Source of the DNA: Saccharina japonica
Lineage: Eukaryota > Sar > Phaeophyceae > Laminariales > Laminariaceae
Direction: 5' to 3'
NCBI GenBank assembly: GCA_008828725.1
Contig: MEHQ01001088.1
Coordinates: 1-64,000 of the forward strand
Length of the DNA: 64,000 nucleotides
Of the stretch, positions 55,675-64,000 are shown one piece after another; positions within the stretch are counted from its first letter, which is position 1; each line of letters starts with the position of its first letter. The position numbers and the translations under genes are program-made. The notes below the pieces were generated by a model that saw only the letters and a list, made by a program, of their open reading frames with translations, did not search any database and was not told the origin of the DNA.

Positions 55675-55838
55675 AGATTCCCTTTCAGAAATGAAAAACA
55701 AACTTATCCCACACTAATTCCAAGTACGTTTTCCCGCAACCACGGTTCTAAACCCCTCAAGAAACTGGTCCCACGTATTTGGGGACAGACTACTTGGAAT
55801 TAGTGTGGGACATTTGTTTCAGTTCTGAATCTGAATCC
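55675..55838. mobile_element. TTAA-type MITE, head-to-head pair
   Basis: CCCACACTAATTCCAAGTAC and its inverse CTACTTGGAATTAGTGTGGG bracket a centre with AACCCCTCAAGAAACTGG. It is the same arrangement as 6049-6211. Confidence 0.75.
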
Positions 55839-56454
55839 CATCATATGGGGCGATGCCATCCTCACCCACGATGACAAAACCATACTACACTTTAAAAAGA
55901 GTATTATTCCTGTTGTGGGAAAATGGCTCGAAAATAACAAACTGCTGCTGTCAACATACCAGGTATAATCTATATCTTCCTCGGAAGTGGACAATCTACC
56001 GGTATCATACTCGTATATACCACTATTATGTATAGTGCCAGGCAAACAGACTTGTTTTTGTGTCACGTACAATGACTGTGACTCGAAGGTTCTTTATTTT
56101 CCGGACGGAGTACGTACTCCGTGGCCAGGAGACGGCCTCGGAGACCAAACCTATTGATAGTATTACGGAGAACGGAGAACCATACATAAATACGCCGGCG
56201 TCCCCGGTGGAATGCAAGGTGAACCTCGTCCCTGTTAGAGTTAAGTAAGGTTGTGAGTTCGAGCCCCCCCGAGTGCATGCATGCTCGTTCGTAGGGACTT
56301 TTTCTCGCGAAAAATATCTTGACTACTACGAGGTGAAAGCGCGAGAGCGTGAATGAGGTGGCATAAAATCGATGAAGATCGACGAGCGTTGGGAATGCTG
56401 AACCCTCTGCGCGATAAAAATCAACGCACGAACCGAGCACGAACCGAGGGTCGA
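55839..56454. other. No gene seen; possible diverged SINE at 56236-56430
   Basis: GTGAGTTCGAGCCCC near 56251 resembles a box B and GCGCGATAAAAATCAACGC near 56409 resembles the SINE body, so a distant SINE copy is possible. Nothing else is recognised. Confidence 0.35.
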
Positions 56455-56645
56455 CAAAATATTTTTCGACATCTCACACACATATTGTTTTTTTCGTTGG
56501 GGGGGGGGGGTTACTAAAACCAAGTGAAAAAAATGAAAATAAGGAATATTTTTTCTTCCATTTTCTTATTTCATCATGTGACCACAACGCGGTTGCAACG
56601 GTTTTCTATTCCGACCTCTGGGGGTGTGGTGTGTCGTTTTCTCTT
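56455..56645 (+). repeat. Dispersed repeat family X with internal G tract
   Basis: TTTTTCGACATCTCACAC, a G tract, TTACTAAAACCAAGTGAAAA, to CTGGGGGTGTGGTGTGTCG. Close copies at 57120-57325 (reverse) and 57845-58065. Confidence 0.8.
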
Positions 56646-56745
56646 TTTCCCGGATCCGAGTTACGACTATGGACGGAGAGGGACAGAAATAAGTGCGAAG
56701 ATAATAGATGGGATGGAAAAAACAAAACAAAAAATAACTGGTACT
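56646..56745 (+). mobile_element. SINE 3' fragment
   Basis: CCCGGATCCGAGTTACGACT to GATGGGATGGAAAAAACAAA, joined directly to the end of the family X repeat. Confidence 0.7.
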
Positions 56746-57119
56746 ACAGCAGTAGTAGTAAATATTATATCATATAGGACCCACGGTTAAGACAAAAATC
56801 TACCGACGTATTATACGCAGTTACCTATTTTTTCCAACACAACATTGTGATTTCGTGATTTCGCCTATTTAAGGGGCGCCTTCGGGAAAAACATATCATG
56901 AAAGAGCACTTATTGATAAGGACAAACAATAGAGATATACCTGGTATAATGAAGGCAGGTCAAATCGGTTATTAATAGGCCCAATATTAAACAATGCTGC
57001 TTGTGAGGTCAAACCATTGTTTTTTTCAAAAATATCCTCAAAACTCGTCATTTAAAATCTCACGCTTGGTGTGATACTGCAGCATATAGCACTTCGATCG
57101 CGCGTTTTACTTACTACTT
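56746..57119. other. No gene seen
   Basis: AT-rich. The phrase CTTGGTGTGATACTGCAGCA occurs here at 57065 and again at 57343; in the first copy TATA replaces TA directly after it. Confidence 0.4.
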
Positions 57120-57325
57120 GGAGCAGGGTCGTCCAGAAAAAAGAGAAAACGACACACCACACCCCCAGAGGTCGGAATAGAAAACCGTTGCAACCGTTGT
57201 GATCACATGATGAAATAAGAAAATGGAAAAATATATATATCCCTATTTTCATGTTTTTCACGTGGTTTTAGTAACCCCCCCCCCCCCTAACGAACAAAAA
57301 ATTCTGTGAGATGTCGAAAAAAACA
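57120..57325 (-). repeat. Dispersed repeat family X (reverse)
   Basis: Inverse of 56455-56645: CGACACACCACACCCCCAGA to CTGTGAGATGTCGAAAAA, with a C tract. Confidence 0.8.
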
Positions 57326-57844
57326 AAATCGACCACCCTCGCGCTTGGTGTGATACTGCAGCATAGCACTTCGATTGCGCGTTTTACTTACTACTTGGAG
57401 CACTTGGAGTGTAATAAGTTTTCAGACATGCATGCTCGCAGCGCAGCACAACGGATCACACCGACGGGCGTTCGATTCCAGTGCGTGCGAGATCTCGCCG
57501 GGTAGAAATAAAGAAAAAAAGAACACACACAGCAGCAGTAGCATTTCGCACTTTTTGTTGTTTGTTGTTGCTTTTTCCGTGGCTGCGGAGACGGCTGTGC
57601 CTCGGGATGGGACCAGGGTGGCCGGTAGGCCTGCAGAGTGCAGAGGCTCCTGCGGAGGGCTTATTATGTACGTCACTACGTTAACTTTCTGCATCTTGTG
57701 GCAGCAGGGCACCACATACATATAAAATATGTACTACGACTACACATGCGATCGAGTCCTTCAGGCTGGAGAGGTCCGCATCACCTACATCACCTACAGA
57801 ATATCCTGAAACGGCAAAAAAAAACTATACAATGTTCCAATTGG

Positions 57845-58065
57845 AACGAGGGTGGTCGATTTTTTTTTTCGACATCTCACATAATTTTTTATTCGTTAGG
57901 GGGGGGGGGGGGGGGTTACTAAAACCAAGTGAAAAAAATGAAAATAAGGATATTTTTTTTCACCATTTTCTGATTTCATCATGTGATCACAACGGTTGCA
58001 ACGGTTTTCTATTCCGGCCTCTGGGGGTGTGGTGTGTCGTTTTCTCTTTTTTCTGGACGCCCCTG
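57845..58065 (+). repeat. Dispersed repeat family X
   Basis: TTTTTCGACATCTCACATAA, a G tract, TTACTAAAACCAAGTGAAAA and CTGGGGGTGTGGTGTGTCG. Confidence 0.8.
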
Positions 58066-58670
58066 ATTGGAATGTTAATCGTGTTCTTCTACGTAAACGT
58101 TTCCCTCCAAACTTGGCTATAATATACCAGGTAATATGTAGGAACGTACTGACTAGCTACGACGCTTAAATCAAGTAGTATGAATTTGACCCTACAAAAA
58201 CAGTTATTCATATTACAGCAGCAGTACCGGATACCTCCATTATAAATGAGAAACGGGAAAGCTGGCCTAGGCAGGATTTATATCTTGTTTGAGAATGGGC
58301 TCGTTCTACACTACTTTCAGTAGAAAACGGCTCCCGGATATACTATTTTCCCACCAGCCGTATAATTGCACGTAGGTGCGGTGGGCTGTTAGATCTGCAC
58401 GTACGTTTGCACCATCTTTACCCTTGCTCCCACCCGGACCTGATCCCACCCGGATCTGATCCCATTTGGCACCCTGCTCCCATCCACAAGGTGCAGAAAT
58501 ATAATCAGCCCTCTGCAGGAGCCGCCGGAGGCCCACCTGGTACCTCGATCCCCATTGGTACCCATGTAGGCCAAACATATCTACAACAACTCCTGCTATA
58601 CATATAACCGTATTGAATGTACGTGCAGATTCGTTAGACTCGCACGTACGTGCAAGTTCTCCGGAGCCGT
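58066..58670. other. No gene seen; diverged M3 scrap at 58231-58345
   Basis: GGATACCTCCATTATAAATG and GAATGGGCTCGTTCTACACT resemble family M3 with decay. Near 58425-58500 is a small repeat of CCCACCCGGAYCTGATCCCA. Confidence 0.45.
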
Positions 58671-58678
58671 CTATTTTC

Positions 58679-59838
58679 CAGGGTTCTTTACGGTTAACCG
58701 TCCGTGCACGGTGCGGTTTATTTTTTCGAAAATCTTACGGTCCGGTTCGGTGCGGTTTTTAGGAAGCAGAAATAGTATGGTGCGGTTCGGTGCGGTTATC
58801 CGATATTGTAAATCCTACGGTGCGGTTCGGTTTTTTTATGCATCCTACGGTGCGGTTCGGTGCGGTTTTCAGAAATCGTAAATGCAACGTTGCGGTTCGT
58901 TTTTTCATTCATCTTACGGTGCGGTTCGGTGCGGTTTTCAGAAATCAGGAATCCTACGGTGCGGTTCGGTGCGGTTTTCAGAAATCGGGAATCTTACGGT
59001 GCGATTCGGTGCGGTTTTCAGTTTTGAAAATCCTACGGTGCGGTTCGGTTTTTTCATGCATCCTACGGTGCGGTTCGGTGCAGTTTTCAGAAATCGGTAA
59101 TGCTACGGTGCGGTTCGGTGCGGTTTCCAGATGTCGTGAACCCTACGGTGCGGTGAGGTTATATTTTGTTTTCTACGGTGCGGTTCGGTGCAGTTTTCCG
59201 CTGTCGCAAAACCTACGGTGCGGTGCGGTGCGGTTTCAAGAGGGCAAACATCCTACGGTGCGGTTTAGTGCGGTTAACCGCACCGAACCGCACCGACCCG
59301 ATAGGAAAACCCGCACCGTAAAGAACCCTGAAAATTACGAAACAACTACGAGCTGGTTCCAGCGACAGCCAGAACTTTATCCCTTCGCAACTTTGCGCCT
59401 TGGTTTTTGAGAGTTGGAAAACGAAACTTGGCAGGGTTGTGCGTCACAACACGAAGAAAAAACTCACGACTGGACTTTTTTTTTTTTTCCTTTTTTTCGT
59501 TCTCTAGGTACACTTTTCCATATTTTCTGAATTTTTCGGCAACTTTGACCATTCCTCATGCACTAGTTTTTTTTTTTTTTTTTCAATATTTTACCCGATG
59601 CGTGCGTGCGTGCGTGCGTGCGAATCGTCCCCCAAAACAGGTATTTTTCCACCGGTGTGACCCACAGTACTCGAAGGGCTTGACGGAGGCGCAACGGGAC
59701 CACTCTAGTGCGGTTGCCGGGCCCCTGTGCGAATTGGCATGGAAAGGCGTTTTACGTGATTACGGAGCGTTATAGTAGCGGTTAACCGCACCGAACCGCA
59801 CCGAACCGATAGGAAAAACCGCACCGTAAAGAACCCTG
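58679..59838. mobile_element. hAT-like non-autonomous element, 8-bp target duplication
   Basis: The left end CAGGGTTCTTTACGGT and the right end ACCGTAAAGAACCCTG are inverse, flanked by CTATTTTC at 58671-58678 and 59839-59846. A CAGGG start and eight-base duplication are the hAT signature. A second right-end copy inside (59317-59332) suggests an internal duplication or nested insertion. The interior has no transposase. Confidence 0.85.
58700..59300 (+). repeat. Subterminal tandem repeat TACGGTGCGGTTCGGTGCGG
   Basis: About fourteen units, 35-60 bp each, with the spacer TTTTCAGAAATCGGGAAT or variants, inside the hAT-like element. The + strand frame (V-R-F-G-A-V repeats) is an artefact. Confidence 0.9.
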
Positions 59839-59847
59839 CTATTTTCC

Positions 59848-60443
59848 TTCTCATTGCTCGTTTCTCTCACTACCACTATAAAAAGGTGAAGTGCAGTGTA
59901 GTATATATATGTTTCTGCTATTTGTTGTCATACCTCCGAGTATACCGACATTGATTGGCGATGAAGTAATGCGATACCATACATTGCAGAATCAACCGGT
60001 GGGATGCAGCTGGTACCATTACTGTAATCATGTTAGTGTACATAAACCTGAACATGAGTCTACTTTTCCTATTAATAGCGATTTCTCAACAACGCGAGTG
60101 AGTGCAGTGCTAATAAAGGAGTTCCGTTGTTATCGAGGACTCTTTGTCCAAAATGTGCTCATCATGCTTTTGTTCCTCGGGTTGTTTTTCCTCTTCCAGA
60201 TGTTTCCAGCTATTTGGTTTTCAAACCATCTATTATACGAAGTATATGATTGCTTTAGTCGTACGTAAACGTTATCGGTCCAGATACGTTTGCCCTCCGT
60301 CACTACGAGTATCCACAGACTGTGACAGGACGCCTCCGTATCTTGATATAATATCAATTTTATCAATCGAGAAAATGTGGAAAATCTGGTGGGGGAACTC
60401 TCCGATCATAACCAACCATAATAACGGCCCCGAGTGTACAATA
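59848..60443. other. No gene supported
   Basis: A 125-codon frame (59891-60268) is hydrophobic near its end but unrecognised. Confidence 0.3.
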
Positions 60444-60728
60444 CCGGCCCTTTCACAAGAAACCTGAAATCAGGCTCAGGCTGACTTTCTTAATCTGGGC
60501 GCGCGCGAAAGCACACTTTCTTATGCTGCACTGTCTTACATTGGCCCCCGAGCAGACTTTTCCCCTATTAATAGTACTGTGCAATGAACGGTGGCTTGGC
60601 CCCAGGCCAGCCACAGGAAGGGGTTACTTTCTTAAAGCTTATGCGCTGACTAGGCTGACATTCTTTTTTTTTTTCAATTTCTCAGGCTGATTTTCTTGTG
60701 AGTTCCTTTCTTATGAGCGGGCCGCCGG
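60444..60728 (+). mobile_element. TA-flanked MITE family M4, long form
   Basis: CCGGCCCTTTCACAAGAAAC to TATGAGCGGGCCGCCGG, with TA at 60442-60443 and 60729-60730. It shares CACACTTTCTTATGCTGC and GGCCAGCCACAGG with 54957-55246. Confidence 0.85.
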
Positions 60729-61224
60729 TACTGCTGTATGCGGGAGTTCGTTGACAGCAGTGGCGGTTGGCCGTGTAGGGGCAAAAGTGCCGCCAACAGG
60801 CATCCCGGCATCGATCTTTTTGCGGGGGAGAGAGCACGACCACTACTACTACTGTGCCGAAAGCGAGCGGTTTATCGACGAAACAAGACCGAAGGAGGTT
60901 GACGGTTTTCTCCCCTTTTCCCTCTAGGCTTCTCTCCCTACTTCTTTACATGTGTACATACATCTATATAATATATGCACCTTGTACTTCAGTCAGTACC
61001 TGGTTCTCGTGTTATATTTACATGGCTGTTGTCCGTGCGGAACTGTATATATTTCCATTCATCCCTCCTGTTTTTGGCTACGCCAGGTATATATGTACTA
61101 AGTATACGAGTACGGGCATGCAGAATCACACCCACTCAGCCGTGTAGATCTACCGAGGGGTGGACAGACCTTGAAGTAGTTATTTACGGGGGGTTTGTGC
61201 TTGTGTCCTGAAGCCGACCCTCCG
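60729..61224. other. No gene seen
   Basis: Non-coding, AT-rich, with no supported frame. Confidence 0.35.
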
Positions 61225-61415
61225 ACCGGAACCCTAACCCTAACCCTATGCCAGTGGTCAGTGCTGGGATGCTGTGCTTGGTCACACTCTAGGTTGACTG
61301 TCCGGCGTGGATGCTGAGCTTAGAAAGACTCTAGGTTGACTCGGGATGCTGTGGCTGGGAAATACTCCAAGTTGATTGAGCCGCGTAAAGCATACCCTTA
61401 GCCAACCAGAGTGCG
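61225..61415 (+). repeat. Interstitial telomere repeat plus the linked ~190-bp unit
   Basis: AACCCTAACCCTAACCCT then ATGCCAGTGGTCAGTGCTGG, CTCTAGGTTGAC repeats and TTAGCCAACCAGAGTG, the same order as at 27940-28160. Confidence 0.8.
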
Positions 61416-61734
61416 TAAATAGCTACCTTACGAAGATATACTATCATCATGCTTTGTCCATCCTCGCATGCAATACGTACGTACGTAAGACGCTTTTTGT
61501 ATGTGCTGATTGGTGATGCTGTCGCACTGGGCTTTGTGTTGATGTATGATGGCTGTTCCAATGGGCTATGCATACTGTATATATACCATATACCTGGTAT
61601 GCATTATATGTATACATACTCGTACATGTGCCAGGGTTTTGTCACGAAGCGGTTGCTATATACGTATATATATATGATGGGGTATGGGACTTGTTTCCCG
61701 GTAAGGTGATATTGCTTTTGGCAAACGAACGGTG

Positions 61735-61855
61735 TGTGTGTATTCTGCACGTTAAACCTTCCTTTCTACCCATCGACATCCAGCACACCCAGTGTCCGTG
61801 CCGATTCTTCATCCTAAAAAGGTACCAGTTCTGTGGTCTCAAAAACTGTGGCACC
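61735..61855 (+). repeat. Dispersed repeat family R
   Basis: GCACGTTAAACCTTCCTTTC, ATCGACATCCAGCACACCCA and TCCTAAAAAGGTACCAGTTC. Confidence 0.75.
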
Positions 61856-62311
61856 ACTGACTCCGACCCGGAACCCCAGCCCTAGCTCAAACTATAGCAG
61901 TAACTGAGACGCCTGCTAAAAAAGTATCTGGCGGACTGCGATTGACTATTACTGACTATTACTGACTGTTATGAACTATTGCAGACTGTTACGGACTACT
62001 CATACTAGATATTACTGGCTATCAAAGGATCCCACGCACGGTAGTCGAAGATGTCGGGAGACATGTCAAGCAAGGCAAAACATGCGCTGTCAAGGGTGTA
62101 GGGCCGAAGTGTTCCACACTAAAACCTAGTAGTTTGGTGTCAGTCGAGACATGTCGAGGCAAGGCTGCTGTCTGTCAAGGAAAGGTTGAAAGTTCTGTCT
62201 CCCGACATATTTGACGGTACGTAGTAGGTATGTATAGGGGTCGCAGTTAGATTTTGCCTTCTGGGGCAATATTTTGTCACTGGGGACCGGTTGAGCTTCT
62301 CAAGTGAGTAA
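61856..62311. other. No gene seen
   Basis: A short GACTATTACT repeat at about 61942-61972 and a diverged GTCAAGGMAAGG repeat near 62070-62190. No coding support. Confidence 0.4.
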
Positions 62312-62787
62312 GACGCGTGCTATACGAAAGAGTCAGCAATTTTTGGCTGGAACGTTTTTTGGAAAATGGCGGACTTCTTAACCCATTCAGAACTGGAAAA
62401 TGATCCCACACTAATCCCAAGTACTTTTACCCCAGAAACGGGCGACCATTTCTTAACCCTTATAGGACTGGAGTCCCGTTTTGGGTACAAATTACTTAGA
62501 ATTAGTGTGGATTGTCCCCAAAACGGGACTGGAGTTCTAAAAGGGTTAAGGGGTTAACCCTCAATCGTCGGAAATGGCATTATTATCAGTATTATGGTGT
62601 GTTGCAATAGTTTTCGTTGAATACTCAGGCTATGGGATTGTTGACCGGGTATATAGCATTATAGCATTATAGCATTTTCAGTCTCCTCTAGAATGAGTTT
62701 TTGGGTGAGATATACAGCTCCTCAAGTGACCACACCGTCGGAAAAAAATGGAATGGTTTTACTTACTGCGGTATAATAGCATGCGTC
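62312..62787 (-). mobile_element. MITE family M1 variant carrying nested TTAA-type MITEs
   Basis: GACGCGTGCTATACG to TAATAGCATGCGTC. Bases 62378-62549 hold two TTAA-type units in tandem (TTAACCCATTCAGAACTGG and TTAACCCTTATAGGACTGG starts, GGGTTAA end). Confidence 0.75.
62378..62549. mobile_element. TTAA-type MITE pair nested in M1
   Basis: The two units share CACACTAATCCCAAGTAC and the inverse TTAGAATTAGTGTGG. TTAA borders the left unit, the join and the right end. Confidence 0.7.
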
Positions 62788-63440
62788 GTAAACTACTACT
62801 GGTTAGAATTACCATTGTTTCTCTTGCATACGATATATACCAGGTAGGTACCGGGTATATGTTTATATACCATCATGGATGGTCTTCACATATGGTTGAC
62901 GTTCGGGAGTACAAAGCCAGAACGCTACCAAGGAGGGAAGGGTGAAGGGTCCTCTACGAGACCGACCCCCACTCCCACACTCTTTCCTTTCGAGATGCGA
63001 GGGAGGTTGTGTGGAGGCACCTCCTTGCCACATACGTATAAGAAAAAAAGTGCGCGTCAAGGCCTCGGCCGACCCTGCTCAAGACCCCGACACGGCCGAC
63101 ATCATATGAGGAGGCGACCTCCATCTATATGTTTATACTCGTATATATACGAAGTGTGTCTAGGACTACTATTAATACATACCTGGTACCAGGGAAACAT
63201 ATAGTAGACTCGTAGCTCCCACAAATGTTGGTCCGTTTTTGCGCGAACAACCTTCTTCGAAGTCAAGTTTCGGGTGAGATATTATGCTCTTCACGTGAGG
63301 AGATCAGAAAAAATAAGCCACCACCCTGATCAGGCAAGCGTTTCTCTAATAAATGTATGCATGTACTTCTCGACTGAGGAACTACTTATTATCCGATATA
63401 TCGGACTCATCCAACGGTACTATGAATACAACAAACTGCT
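62788..63440. other. No gene seen; M1 scrap at about 63265-63325
   Basis: TTTCGGGTGAGATATTATGC resembles the M1 interior. TACCAGGTA at 62838 and TACCTGGTA at 63180. Confidence 0.4.
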
Positions 63441-63441
63441 G

Positions 63442-63642
63442 TACGTCAACGTGCTGCATAAAATCGATCACCCCGATTTCATCCAATGCTTCCACCACAT
63501 TCTTGTCAATGTTTGGGTAACGGGTGAAGTCCCCCAGCAGTGGAAAGACGCGATCATCAAGGTACTTTACAAAAAGAAGGACCGAACTGATTGCAACAAC
63601 TACAGAGGGATTTCGCTTGTTGCCCATGCAGGAAAAGTGTTG
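63442..63642 (+). pseudogene. LINE reverse transcriptase fragment cut at an N
   Basis: [18 protein letters not shown] and [15 protein letters not shown] are the start of an RT domain (fingers), of the same general lineage as the pseudogene at 41530. Reading stops at the N (63643), after which unrelated sequence follows. It could be a contig join rather than a real truncation. Confidence 0.75.
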
Positions 63643-63756
63643 NGCTGGTCTGGCTTAAAGCCAGTCACGACAGTTAAATGGATTTTCGCAGAGCAGTTTT
63701 GCGATTCATGAGGTGGCATTTTGCATGGCGCCCGGAACGCGGATAACAAAACGAGT

Positions 63757-63882
63757 CAAGCGGGAACCCAAAAAAAAAAAGTCGATGAGGTAAAATTATG
63801 ATCGTTTGAGTGAAATGCCCACCTAGAAATCGACCGAAATGCACGTTAAAAAAAACTTTTTTTTCTTGGGTTCCCGCTTGAA
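63757..63882. repeat. Inverted repeat AAGCGGGAACCCAAAAAAAA
   Basis: CAAGCGGGAACCCAAAAAAA at 63757 and its inverse TTTTTCTTGGGTTCCCGCTTG ending near 63881, around an ~80-bp loop. Probably an element end; no family is assigned. Confidence 0.7.
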
Positions 63883-64000
63883 CGCCTAGACAAACGCGCT
63901 ACGAATCAAGTGTCAAAATTTCAGGTCAAAAATCGTAAAACTGCGTTGCGAAAAACAGTTTTTGTGTCTTTGATAATAGTATCTTAAATTTGTATGAGGA

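Noticed and set aside
58700-59300. CRISPR or protein repeat (206-codon frame with V-R-F-G-A-V repeats)
   Set aside because: It is a degenerate tandem DNA repeat inside a hAT-like element; the frame changes with unit length.

Overview
This is a nuclear window from a repeat-rich eukaryote. It is not bacterial or organellar: there are no operons, a protein-coding gene is split by long GT-AG introns, and most of the DNA is transposon-derived. TTAGGG-type repeats occur inside the window. The reverse transcriptases resemble, from memory only, those of large-genome algae such as brown algae; a stramenopile alga is my best guess, but nothing here proves it. Two single N bases (52272, 63643) suggest a draft assembly.

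Only one host gene can be built with confidence. It lies on the + strand from about 5565 to 15324 and has six exons whose splice phases all agree. It encodes roughly 334 residues of an SGNH-fold (PC-esterase-like) hydrolase, with a GDS block in the first visible exon and a D-G-x-H block in the last. Its introns (0.8 to 3.5 kb) are packed with small transposons. The rest of the window is mobile elements and their remains.

Layout. 1-5500: MITE copies, SINE pieces and small tandem repeats. 5.5-15.3 kb: the hydrolase gene. 15.3-24.9 kb: short tandem duplications, more MITEs and poly(C)-tailed retroposon ends. 24.9-27.9 kb: an 810-bp inverted-terminal-repeat element and a 1.7-kb element with an 8-bp target duplication. 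28-31 kb: no gene, interstitial telomere repeats and a GACCCG array. 31.0-33.5 kb: a decayed LINE on the - strand whose 3' end runs straight into a C tract. 35-41 kb: microsatellites, a 56-bp satellite and a tRNA-derived SINE. 41.5-42.9 kb: a second decayed LINE reverse transcriptase. 43.9-46.5 kb: a GC-rich, coding-like but broken island. 46.9-47.4 kb: a 529-bp TA-flanked element. 49.8-54.6 kb: a 2.4-kb tandem duplication beside an N. 54.6-63 kb: a full-length SINE, TA-flanked MITEs, a hAT-like element with GCGGTTCGGT subterminal repeats, interstitial telomere repeats and MITEs nested in MITEs. The end holds a reverse transcriptase fragment cut by an N.

The least expected signal cuts across all these features. 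Short palindromic cores bounded by TA on both sides (TACCWGGTA, TATTAATA, TACWGTA, TACTCGTA, TACAGCAGTA) are scattered through the window far above chance. In several homologous repeat copies they are present in one copy and absent from another, so they behave as tiny insertions at TA, like excision scars of TA-specific transposons.
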